This document shows, piece by piece, positions 42,415-51,344 of a DNA stretch of 64,000 bases (position 1 is the first letter of the stretch; each line of letters opens with the position of its first letter). The position numbers and the translations under genes are program-made. The notes beneath the pieces are model-generated. The model did not search any database. It was not told the origin of the DNA and saw nothing but the letters and a program-made list of their open reading frames with translations. Source of the DNA: Prorocentrum cordatum (taxonomy: Eukaryota; Sar; Dinophyceae; Prorocentrales; Prorocentraceae); NCBI GenBank assembly GCA_963575745.1, contig CAUYUJ010011248.1, positions 62,001-126,000 on the forward strand, written 5' to 3'.

Positions 42415-42531
42415 GATTCTGAAGAGGCGCCGAAGATTGCTACAAGTTCTGCGGGTGCGTCTGCTGGCCCCTCTGGCGCGACGAACCTTAAAGCTGTGGA
42501 GTTGGCCAGCCTCCTTGGAGAGGCATCGCAC
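42415..42531 (+). CDS. Gene B, candidate exon with clear splice sites
   Basis: CAGCCTCTATAG precedes DSEEAPKIATSSAGASAGPS then ATNLKAVELASLLGEASH, followed by GTCGGG. It is exactly 39 codons, phase 0 at both ends. Function unknown. Confidence 0.5.
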
Positions 42532-42734
42532 GTCGGGTGCATCCTTGGATCCTACGTGGTGGGGAGGGGTCCGTTCAGCACGCTCGCGCATGTGCACGAG
42601 GCAGAATGGTGGGGGGCCCTGCGACTGTTCAGGGGCATCATATACACACATGGGGGTCTGAGATATACGTCCGACACAGTAGAGCGTACGCCTCAGCGCC
42701 TTACACACATGTGCGTGGGGATGGGTGCGGGGCA

Positions 42735-42826
42735 GACGAAAGCGAAGTCGGGCGTCCTGGCGCCATTCAAGGGAGACATCGAGAAGCACAGCTCCGCCAT
42801 TGGAGACGCGACAAAGAGCATCACGG
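42735..42826 (+). CDS. Gene B, candidate exon
   Basis: GTGCGGGGCAG then TKAKSGVLAPFKGDIEKHSS AIGDATKSITG, followed by GTATGA. Helical, heptad-like composition. Function unknown. Confidence 0.5.
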
Positions 42827-42954
42827 GTATGATACAGGGGACGCCAACATCTTAGAATTGCCTGTTGCATTGAATGGTTGCATCACTGATATACCCGATC
42901 AATGTTGCATAGGAAGGTCGGTCAGGGCCATCCTGTGCAATCTGTTGCACGCGC

Positions 42955-43078
42955 ACGAAGGATGCATCGATCGATGCATATACAGATCGATGCATCGATC
43001 GCTGCATCGATGCATTGAAACATCGATCGATGCATCGATCGATGCAAGGATCGATCGATGCATCGATCGATCATTGAA
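42955..43078. repeat. ATCGATGC palindromic repeat
   Basis: About fifteen overlapping GATCGATGCATCGATC words, self-complementary at every scale, inside an intron of gene B. Confidence 0.9.
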
Positions 43079-43083
43079 TTAAG

Positions 43084-43132
43084 GTCTGACGATGACATCA
43101 ACGGCGTGAAGTCGATTATTACCGAGGCCCTC
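43084..43132 (+). CDS. Gene B, candidate penultimate exon
   Basis: Reads SDDDINGVKSIITEAL and is followed by a GTTATC donor. The following intron (43133-43430) is GT-AG with a CTC-rich pyrimidine tract. Confidence 0.45.
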
Positions 43133-43430
43133 GTTATCCTGATCCTCCTCCCCCTCCTCCCGCTCCTCCCCCTCCTCCTGCTCCTCCTCCTCCTCCTCCT
43201 CCTCCCCCTTCTCGTTTTATCCGAACGTCACCTCTTCCTATAACCCCGTTCTCCAAATTCCTACCCCTCACTCGCTCTCTTCCTCATCCTCGATCTGCAT
43301 CCCTTCCCCGATATCTTACAAGCTCCACGCTCCTTCACGTTCTCCTCGATCCTCCTCCTCCTCCTCATCATCATCTTCGCCCCCCTGCCTCTTCTTCCAC
43401 CTCCTCCTCCCACTCCCCCGACGGCCAGAG

Positions 43431-43517
43431 GCGAAGAGTTTCCTGGAGGCTGTGAAGCCTGTGATGGACACGCTCGAGGCCGCCCGGCAGGCGCTAGGCA
43501 AAGCTACGGGGAAGTGA
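43431..43517 (+). CDS. Gene B, terminal exon
   Basis: Follows a pyrimidine-rich intron ending GGCCAGAG and reads AKSFLEAVKPVMDTLEAARQ ALGKATGK before TGA at 43515-43517. Its phase joins the preceding exon directly. Amphipathic helix; function unknown. Confidence 0.5.
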   Translation, partial: AKSFLEAVKPVMDTLEAARQALGKATGK

Positions 43518-43519
43518 GA

Positions 43520-44499
43520 TTGTTGCTTGCTGGGCCAGGTGTGGAAGATAATGATATAGAGGGGAATGGGGAGGGTGAAGAAGGGACGGGTGACGAGGAG
43601 GGGAAGGCGGAGTAGGGGAGGGACCGTGAGAATTCAGGAGGACCAGGGGAAAGAAGATGAGGAGAGTCATGGCCGCGCTCGGGCTTTCAAGGATTGAACG
43701 CCGCTGGCGGCACGAGATCGTTCTCAAACGATCGAGCGTTAAGGAAAGCAGCGATCGTTCAAGGTGAATTGTCGATCCACGCGGTGTCAAGAATTCCGAC
43801 TCCAACGCGGCGAAGGAAGGCAGTAGCACAGTTTTTATTGTGCCGACGGTGACATGCGTCGAGCGCCACGTGGGTTCGAATCCTAGCTCGCCAGATCGAC
43901 CGTGCGAGCCCGCTTTGAGAAAGAACGCGGCGTGTGCGACCGTGCCACGCTTGTGATTGTTCAGGTTTTGTTGCGTGTGCGCCCGGCAATATACCAGACA
44001 TTCCAGGAGCACGCGGCATTGAGATTGCAGAGTCCAGGATCACACGGCATTGTGATTGCACTGGGGAGTCCAGGGGCACACGGCATTGTGATTGATCAGG
44101 TTTTGTTTATGTGGGTGCCCAACAATATATACATGAGATCTATAGGGAAGTGTCTTTGAAGTGCCCGCGGCAGTAGAGAATGCCAACGATTAGGAGGTCA
44201 GGGTGCCATGGTTAGGACGAGGATCGAGGGGGGGGAAAAGAAGGAGCTAGGAAGAGGAACCATGGTCAGGACCTTGCAGAGGGCAGCCTCGAAGATGCAT
44301 GAGCAGGGCATCGCAAGCATCGTTAACAGGAGAGGGGCCGTGGGAGGGTCATGGCACTCGCTCCGCTGTCAGGCTCAGACGTCTTGCTCAATTTTCTTTC
44401 ACTGTTATACCTGTTAACGTCCACTTCAGTTTCACCTGTACCTGGCGCTACTGCAGTTTCACTCGAGTTTCACATTTACTTGTTGTTTCACTTTTCAGA
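43520..44499. other. Spacer with tRNA-like box and short direct repeats
   Basis: A GGTTCGAATCC box lies at 43873-43883. Three direct repeats of CCAGGATCACACGGCATTGT-like sequence lie at 44000-44090. GATCGTTCTCAAACGATC near 43720-43740 is a small palindrome. Confidence 0.5.
43800..43890 (+). ncRNA. tRNA-like or SINE-like sequence with B box
   Basis: GGTTCGAATCC (43873-43883) is a perfect RNA polymerase III B box and is followed by CTAGCTCGCCA, like a tRNA T-arm and acceptor end. A CGACG...CGTCG stem upstream has an 8-base loop, not a normal anticodon loop, and the 5' acceptor (GGCGAAG) pairs imperfectly. I therefore read it as a tRNA pseudogene or tRNA-derived SINE fragment rather than a functional tRNA. 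Confidence 0.3.
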
Positions 44500-46420
44500 A
44501 TGGCGGCTCGGGCGTCTGCGGAAAGTTTGGCCCTCGAAGTTCCGATTGTCCCGCGCGAGACCGACGGCGGGGAGGGCCTCAGGAGATACTTGTTGACGCA
44601 ATATGAACAAGGCCTGATTCCAGCTTCGATGGTGAACACGATTGCATGGCATTGTGCTCGGGCAGGCAGTGCCCACCACATCCAGGATCTAGCCCATCCC
44701 CCAGAGAGCACTCACCACGCAGAACACCTTCGAGGTGTTCTTGAGAGCCGCTCCACAGAGACGTTCTTCAGCCCTCGGGTTCCAATGTGGGATCGTGTGG
44801 CCGACCGACGAGTTCTAGTGAAGTATCCAATGAATCTGCCGTTTGATCAATTCGCAGAGTCTTGGCGGGACAAGCCAGCAGACTGGAACCCTCAAAACTT
44901 TGATGCTGCAGATATCCCACCGACGCTGGCAAACCACCCTGTGGCCATTGCGAATCCGAATAAAACGTGCCCCCTTGGATATTTCAGCGATGGGTTTCCG
45001 ACCACGAAGCGAGACGGATGCATCGCTCATTACTTCAGCAACAGTTTAACAGGCATTCGGTATCTAATTTGCGTGATCCGCAAATCCGACTTATGCAGGT
45101 GCGGGTGCAGAGGGTTCTGTACCCTCGGCACCATACTTCGCGTGATAGCTTGGGCATTCAACGTGTTGGCAGTCGGACTCTATCTTCTTTTAGATCACGA
45201 AGGCAAGCCGTTCGAGGATCTTGTGCGTGCAAACAAACATAGGTTCACCATCGCCGAAGGGTGGGTGGGCGCCTTGACTGAACTCCGCGCAGATTTGCTT
45301 GAGATTTTCGAGAGAATAGGCGTCACCAGGTTTTCAAATGTTCTCAACCCTTGCTTTCAGTGCAGCGTTCACAAGTCCAAGCTCTTCGACTTCCCTGTGT
45401 CAATGGAGGCATGCCAGTGGGTGCCGCGAGACGAGACAGTTTACAACCTTATGATGCACCGTGCTTTAGTAAAGAGGACAGTTGTGAATCGAGCGCAGTT
45501 GCGGCGTTTAATGACATGTATGCATTTGGACGAAGAACTCGGGGGATTGGGCCTCCACACGCCGTTCCCCGAGCTCGGTCTCGAGAAGGGCTACCGACTC
45601 ATCGAGGATGGTGACCTTCACGATATACATGCTCTCAGAGATGCGGAAGTACCCATAGAACTTACATTCTTCAACGCGCTCTTGAATTTGGGTTTGAACA
45701 TGATATGCCCCCTCTTCAGAATACATGGCTTCACTTATTCCATGATTCACTTGGATTCGATGCACGTGCTGGACCTTGGCGTCACACAGTTTGTGGTGGG
45801 CGCCATATTTCTCCTCATGCTGAAGCGCAACTTCGCCAAATCTCGTCATTTCAAAGCAGATGGTCGCCGTGCCGCCAACATCGACCACCTGAGGAGGCGA
45901 TTGAAGGTGCACTACAGGATGAATCCTAAGACTCGAAGAGGGAAGCGTTCCAGGATCGACAAGATCTCCCTCAAAATGTTTGCTTCCGGACGATTACATG
46001 CCAAAGCCGCGGGGACGGCGCATGTGCTGCCGCTCGCGCAGCTTCTCATGCGAGAGAACCTAGCTCTCCTTCGTGGACAAGACAGGTATCTTCAGATGGC
46101 GCGCGACGAACTTGTCAAGGTATACGACATCATGGGAGACAACCCTCGCGTGATGACTGACGCAGCCCTTCGGAGCTTCCACCGAGCCACGTTGAGGCAT
46201 TTGGCCTTCTGGCGTGCTTGGGGGGGGGAAGGTGGTGTTCAAACACCACTGCGCGGTGCACCTGGCTGCCAGTGCCAGACGGCATGGCAACCCCAAGTTT
46301 TACACCTGCTACCCCGATGAACGGTTAAACCGCACCATGGGGCGCGTCGCAAAGTCTGTGCACGGCGGTGAGACGTTTTACAAGACCTTTCTAGGCAAGG
46401 TTATACCTTCGCGTTGTTAA
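44500..46420 (+). CDS. Transposase-like protein, unclassified family, one G-run frame break
   Basis: ATG at 44500 directly after TTTTCAGA. The about 640-residue protein has a Cys cluster (SDLCRCGCRGFCTLG) near residue 200, a CFQC pair near 290 and HLDSMHVLDLGVTQFVVGAI near 415, a D-x3-H-x3-D-L-G pattern as in several eukaryotic DDE transposases. Near 46220-46228 a run of nine G shifts the frame; coding continues as KVVFKHHCAVHLAASARRHG, NPKFYTCYPDERLNR and ends at 46420, where His and Asp-Glu residues could complete an active site. Removing one G restores a single frame. Family membership is inferred from motif style only; it is distinct from the KDZ gene at 12.4-14.0 kb. Confidence 0.5.
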
Positions 46421-46903
46421 TTCGGACCTGTCGCGCCGCCCTCCTCCGAAAACCTCCCTCTTCCACCCTCCTCTGAAAACCTCCCTCCTCCCTCCTCAAG
46501 CCTCAAACCTCAATCCTCGTCGATGACCCTCGATCCCTCCGCTCTCCTTGCCGTAGCCATTTTGGCTTCAATCCTCCCTGTCACCCCCTCCCTCCCTCCT
46601 CTCTCCTCAATCCTCTATCCTCAATCCTCAACCCTCCTCCCGCCTCAATCCTCGTTTTCTTCTCCCCCCTGCGGAGTGGCCCGCGGGGTTCGGCCTAGCT
46701 GTCCATATCGCGCGGCGCTCGACGCCGAAGGCGGGCAGCGAGCTCGGGTGGGGGAACGGGGGGAACCTATAGGCATGTATATGTGGTATATGTGTACGCA
46801 TATGTGTGTTGATGTATGTATATACAGGTGTGTGTACACATACATATGTGTAATTATGTGTATATATATATACATATGTATATAGGTATGTAGATATACA
46901 CAG
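46421..46903. other. CCTC-rich spacer and TATG repeats
   Basis: CCTCAATCCTCC-type repeats at 46435-46660 surround the DinoSL relic; TATGTGTATA words lie at 46770-46900. Open frames are short. Confidence 0.5.
46550..46567 (+). other. Dinoflagellate spliced-leader (DinoSL) relic
   Basis: GCCGTAGCCATTTTGGCT matches the 22-nt DinoSL (D-CCGTAGCCATTTTGGCT-CAAG) exactly over its first 18 positions; the sequence then reads TCAATC instead of CAAG. An SL RNA gene would have a GT donor after CAAG, which is absent, so this is more likely the 5' end of a trans-spliced mRNA that was copied back into DNA. It lies 130 bases downstream of the transposase-like ORF. Confidence 0.85.
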
Positions 46904-47005
46904 GGACGTGGGGGAGGAACGCCAGGCGCCGCGACGGGGCGGATCCATCGCGCAGGAGCGCGTTGCCGAGGGCAAGAAACGAGCGGACCGCTGCCCGTGT
47001 CCAGG
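46904..47005 (+). CDS. Gene C, candidate exon
   Basis: ATACACAG then DVGEERQAPRRGGSIAQERV AEGKKRADRCPCP. Basic, ordinary composition. First of several plus-strand islands at 46.9-48.0 kb. Confidence 0.35.
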
Positions 47006-47037
47006 GTGCTTGCTTTTCTTCCCTCTCCCACCTCCAG

Positions 47038-47059
47038 AACATCGGGAAGGATGTGTTTG
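47038..47059 (+). CDS. Gene C, candidate micro-exon
   Basis: CTCTCCCACCTCCAG, then 22 bases encoding NIGKDVF, then the strong donor GTGAGT. Short, but both splice sites are textbook. Confidence 0.35.
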
Positions 47060-47621
47060 GTGAGTGGCGGCGCCCAGGGGCCCTTCACGTGCACCAGGGC
47101 CGCCGGAAACACCCAGGACGAAATGATCCTGGGGCGTCGACTTCCTGGGGCCCTTGGGCGCCCCTTCCGCGCCCAGGGAACAGCAGATCGCCACAAACAT
47201 TAGTCTTTTGTTAACAGAAAATTATGTGTGTGGCGATGTGCTGCTTTAAGGGGCTCTTAACGGGCACCAGGGGCACAGTTGTAACGATCAACGGGAAATT
47301 GGTCGGGTCGACTTGGGGCCCTGCCGCGCCTTCTGCGCGCCCAGAGGGGGCGATCGGCAGGGAGATCGGCCGCGCGCTTCGATATTTTTGGTTACTCGCG
47401 GCTTCCAGGGGCCTTGAACGGGCGCCAGGGCCATTGAAACAACTTCAACCAACACCAGAGCCACTAACAAAAAAAACCTCAGGACAAACAACCAGGGGTC
47501 GAGTAACGAAAAACATCGAGACCTCGACGTTGGCGATCCCCCTGGCCTGGCTTCCCTCCTCCTCCCTCGCCCGCTCCTTCGCCCCCCACCTCAGCACCTC
47601 TACCTCCCCTCCCCCTTGAAG
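47060..47621. other. Probable intron sequence
   Basis: Contains GGGCACCAGGGGC-like words at 47090-47450 and a C-rich tract to 47620. No convincing exon. Confidence 0.35.
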
Positions 47622-47803
47622 CGTGGTTCAAGATGATGCGCGCTGTGATTCGTCGAATCGATCTGCCGCCCGTCGGGGCGTGGCTCCGAATATGCACCCC
47701 TTGGGCCCCGCATGGGATGTGGGTCCTCGTAATGCCAGCGCCCGCCGTGTTCTTGGTGCACGCGGCCCCCGCGGGGCCGCCGCCACCGCAGCCTAGAGCT
47801 TAG
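47622..47803 (+). CDS. Gene C, candidate exon
   Basis: Reads WFKMMRAVIRRIDLPPVGAW, LRICTPWAPHGMWVLVMPAP and a Pro-rich end before TAG at 47801-47803. Contains a hydrophobic stretch that could span a membrane. Function unknown. Confidence 0.4.
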
Positions 47804-47927
47804 GCAACGCCATCGATAAATGGTCGACCGACCGATCGATCGGGCCCCGAGGGCTCCACGAGGATCCCCGATCCGAACGGCGATCGGTCGATCGATGGAT
47901 CGATCGATCGCCGCTCGGCCCCCCGAG

Positions 47928-48030
47928 GCCCCTCGTCGACGATGACTGGGTCACGAGCAGCGAGGACAGCGTGGCCGAGACGATCGAATCTAGCTCCGAC
48001 GCGCCCGTCGAGATCAGCGACGACGACTAA
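47928..48030 (+). CDS. Gene C or separate gene: acidic C-terminal exon
   Basis: After CCCCGAG the frame reads PLVDDDWVTSSEDSVAETIE SSSDAPVEISDDD and ends at TAA 48028-48030. A Ser/Asp/Glu tail of this type is typical of nuclear or CK2-phosphorylated proteins. It is not continuous with the preceding exon, which has its own stop, so alternative splicing or a separate gene is possible. Confidence 0.4.
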
Positions 48031-48048
48031 GGAGGGGGTGGGTGGAAC

Positions 48049-48316
48049 TGCTCCTCCTCCTCCTCCTCCTCCTCCTCCTCCTCCTCCTCCTCTTCCTCCT
48101 CGGATCCTCATCCTCCTCTTTCTCCTCCTCCTCCTCCTCCTCCTCCTCCTCGGATCCTCCTCCTCCTCCTCCTCCTCCTCCTCCTCTTCCCCAGTCCCCC
48201 GTCGAGCCCGTGCGAGGCGGCCAATGCGGCGTTAAGATTCGCTCGGGCCGCGGCCCGTTTGTGGCACCACCGCATTGGTAGCTATACATATATATATATA
48301 TATATAAGTTATACAC

Positions 48317-48352
<36 letters not shown>
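48049..48352. repeat. CTC microsatellite and TA repeats
   Basis: CTC triplets at 48049-48190 with two GGATCC interruptions, and TA dinucleotide runs at 48287-48306 and 48320-48350. Confidence 0.95.
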
Positions 48353-48355
<3 letters not shown>

Positions 48356-48514
48356 TCGGCTTGCGGGCCACCGCTTCGGTGGATGTCTTGCGCGGCGCAC
48401 TGCTTCGCTTCGTGTCTTGCGCGGCGCTTTGTTTCGCTGGATGTCTTGCGCGGCGCTTGGTTTCGTTTTCAGGGCGTCGCAGATGAACGTTCGTCTTGAT
48501 TTTTTCAGGCGCTT

Positions 48515-48574
48515 GATTTTTTTCAGGGCGGTCGGCAGCGCCCTGAAAAAAAATCATGACGGAGGATGTCTGGG
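48515..48574. repeat. T-rich hairpin and inverted copy of the 28.95-kb block
   Basis: GATTTTTTTCAGGGCG (48515-48530) pairs with CGCCCTGAAAAAAAATC (48539-48555) with one length difference. The right arm continues as ATGACGGAGGATGTCTGGG, the reverse complement of 28951-28970. TTGATTTTTTCAGG units lie just to the left. Confidence 0.9.
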
Positions 48575-48604
48575 GGGAGGGCGTTGCCACGGCTGGTGCA
48601 TTTG

Positions 48605-49132
48605 ATGGACATGCATTTCCTCCACGAGCCAGTCGTCTTCGGCACCGCGGATCCGCCGCGGCCGCGCGGGGGCCTTTTCGCAATCAGCAGAGGGCAGCTC
48701 GCGTTCATCCTGGGCGCATTCACCCGCCGGGGGAAGCCGCTCGCGGACATCGTCCCGCTGGTGGCGTGTCGCGACGGCGGCCGCGATCTCCTGAAGGCAT
48801 CGTGCAGTCACGCCACCACGTGCCCCGCAAGCCATCTCGTCGACGTCGGCCTCCACTGCGCAGTCGCCACCGGGGTCGCTGATCGACGCGGGGCGAGCAT
48901 TCTGTTCGAGGATGTGCGGGAGTCGCGATGCGCCTTGCCAGAGCCGAAAGCAGACGACCTGCGCCAGACTCGCCAGGCCGCGCAGGCGTGGGCCGGCGGG
49001 GGCATGGAGTTGCCGCGCGATGGCAGCTGCCACGTGGACCACAGCGTCGGTGAAATCATTCCCGCGGGACGCGGGGGGATGTGCCCACTCCCAGTCCCTC
49101 CGCCTTTGCCCGCGCCGATGCCGCGCGATTGA
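48605..49132 (+). CDS. DDE-like transposase, N-terminal exon
   Basis: Starts at the ATG at 48605 (MDMHFLHEPVVFGTADPPRP) and reads GGLFAISRGQLAFILGAFTR with normal composition to a TGA at 49132. Its last 20 codons may already be intron. It lies on the same strand as and just before the catalytic segment below. A TTGCCAGTTCGTCTGGGG core variant occurs at 49197. Confidence 0.45.
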   Translation: MDMHFLHEPVVFGTADPPRPRGGLFAISRGQLAFILGAFTRRGKPLADIVPLVACRDGGRDLLKASCSHATTCPASHLVDVGLHCAVATGVADRRGASILFEDVRESRCALPEPKADDLRQTRQAAQAWAGGGMELPRDGSCHVDHSVGEIIPAGRGGMCPLPVPPPLPAPMPRD

Positions 49133-49379
49133 TCTTACTGCGTCAGGCGAGAAGCGCCCGCGGTCCATGGCAGAGTCGCGCGCCGTGGCGCGCCGGTTGC
49201 CAGTTCGTCTGGGGCCGGTCGCCCAGCGAGTCCGCCGCGGGCCGCGCGGCGCTTGGCCGCCGCTTCGGAGATGGCCTCGCCGCCGCCGAGAGGCCGCGGC
49301 GATGCCGACTCCGAGGGCGCGGGCAGATCGGCGCGGGGGGGCGCGGGGGCGCGGCGGCGAGCAGATCGCCTCGCGCAGG

Positions 49380-50440
49380 GTTGCAGAAGCATTTGGCAGA
49401 GCAGGAGGCGCTTGGCGTGCCGCACCACGCAGCGATTAGCAGCGAGGACCACAAGTGCTTCTGGGTGCTGGCCTTGCCTTTGCCCCGGCAGTTCGACGCG
49501 AGGCGGAGGCGCTGCCGCACATGCGCGGCGGCTGGTCTTCCGAACCGTTATTTCGCCACGGACGTCAGCGACGTGGTGGCCGCTGTGCCGGGCGTGCTCC
49601 ACTTGCGCTTGGAGAAGCAAGGGTCGGTGTTCATGACCAAGCAGTTCTTGTTGCACCTCGTCCAGCTCTTCCACGATAGACTTTGTCTTCGGCAGACTCG
49701 CCGCGCTTTAGTGGAGCAATGCTGCGCTGGCGCTGCAGGGCTCCGAGCGGCCGGGCGAGTCCTCTCGTACTTGCGAGCCATTCCCACGGCGCCGGGCCTC
49801 AAGCAAATCTCGTTGACGGCGCTCGAGGGCTACCTGGCCGAGGCGACCCGCCACATGCTGAAACGCATCAACGTGTACTCGGGCGCCGTCATCAGGGGCG
49901 ACGGCAATTACGAGCAGGCCCGGAAGGTCGCCGTGGAGGGCGACAGTGGGAGAGATCGCCCGTGCACGGTCCTGCTGGCCTGGGTGACCGTGGGCGGGGC
50001 GCTCTACCAGCCGCCGACGCTTTCAAGGTCAGAGGACGTGAAGGATGCACTGCAGGACCTGGGCCCTCTGGTGGGCAGCTTCAAGCAGGACCGGCTGGAG
50101 GCAGGTCTCAGCCTAGTGGACTCGGCTCCGGCAGTGCACGCCACGGACGTCTACGGAAGGCAGCGGTTGCAGCTGAATGCTTTCTACAGAAGGATGTACC
50201 CGGAGCTCGACGCCGACGCGGCGGCAGGGGCCCCGACGCCGAGGGGCGACGCGACGGGCGCTCGGACGCGCTTCGCCGGTTCTCCGACCACAGTGACAGG
50301 CGATCCGCTGCACGACACGCTGGCTGTCATGCGGCTCATCAGCGCGGCCTCGCCAGACGCGCGGAATATGTGCTACGACCACAAGGACTTCCGATTGCTT
50401 TTCGGGTCAACCCGAGTCCAACGCGGGCATGCCCCAACCA
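49380..50440 (+). CDS. DDE-like transposase, central catalytic exon
   Basis: Begins after CTCGCGCAG and reads GLQKHLAEQEALGVPHHAAI. A zinc-binding pair (C-R-T-C) occurs near 49515. The motif AVIRGDGNYEQARKVAVEG puts a candidate first catalytic Asp at 49900, and APAVHATDVYGRQRLQ puts the second at 50146. The segment LLAWVTVGGALYQPPTLSRS between them is typical of RNase H-fold transposases. Coding fades after about 50440 into an ATC/GTC microsatellite and an 88-bp tandem repeat, which I take as intron or insertion before the C-terminal exon. Confidence 0.55.
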
Positions 50441-50529
50441 TCCTGCAGCGCGGGGTCCTCGCTCTGAGTAAACGTCGCCCCATTTCCCCCTCCTCCCTTC
50501 TCCCCCGCCCCCATTCCCACCCCCCGCTT

Positions 50530-50680
50530 CTGCCCTCCGCATCGCCATCGTCATCGGCGTCGTCGTCAGCGCCAGCATCGTCATCATCGTCGTCATCATC
50601 GTCACGCTTGTTATGGCCATCCCTGCCGTCGTCGCCATCGTCGTCATCGCCATCATCATCAACAGCATCCCCCCACAAGG
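50530..50680. repeat. ATC/GTC microsatellite
   Basis: CATCGTCATCGTCG-type repeats between two transposase segments. Confidence 0.85.
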
Positions 50681-50739
50681 CAGACATTCACTCTTCAGTG
50701 GACATATAGGCGGAAATGGCAAAAAAATCCCTCCCACAA

Positions 50740-51160
50740 GGAGTTCCGCCCAGGGTCCCGGTGGCCGCGTTCCCGCGCATTCACCGCCCCACTCTGGCGC
50801 CCCATAAGGAGCTCCACCTCTGGTCCCAGCGGCAGGGTTCGCATGCGCGACCGCGCCAATTCTCCCACTCCCCTCGCGCGTTTCGTGGCTCCATAGAGAG
50901 CTCCGCCTGTGGCCCCAGGGGCAGGGTGCGCATGCGTGACCGCGCCAATGGCAAGCCCCTTGCGCGCCTCGTTGCCCACTGGGGAGGTCCACCGCAGGCC
51001 CCAGTGGCAGCGCCAGCAGGGCGTTGCTCCGCGCATATCGGCATGCCCCGCACGCGGATCGTTGCCCGACAGGGCGCCCCGCCGAAAGCCCCAGCGGCAG
51101 GGTCCGCGTGGCGCTGCCCCGCCCAGGAATGCGCGCCCGTCACAAATTTCGTGACCCCGC
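50740..51160. repeat. 88-bp tandem repeat
   Basis: Units begin GGAGCTCCACCTCTGGTCCC or variants at 50740, 50808, 50897, 50983 and 51072 (periods 68, 89, 86 and 89) and include CGGCAGGGTTCGCATGCGCG. They lie between coding parts of the transposase. Confidence 0.8.
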
Positions 51161-51344
51161 GTTGAGCTCCCGATCCTTCGTCCCAATTGCATCGCGGCAC
51201 TCACAGTTGCTTGTTTTTTTTTCCGCCATGGTAATTTTCATTGGGGCAGGGGGGGAGAGGGCATCACTCAGGTTTCCGCGGGACTGCTGGTAACTCCCCC
51301 CCCTCCCCCGCCGCCCCCCCCCCCCTCGACTGCCCGACCAGCGC

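Noticed and set aside
43800-43890. Functional tRNA gene
   Set aside because: The anticodon arm has an 8-base loop and the acceptor stem does not pair.
46550-46567. Functional SL RNA gene
   Set aside because: No CAAG-GT donor and no recognisable Sm-binding site follows; surrounding DNA is CCTC repeat.
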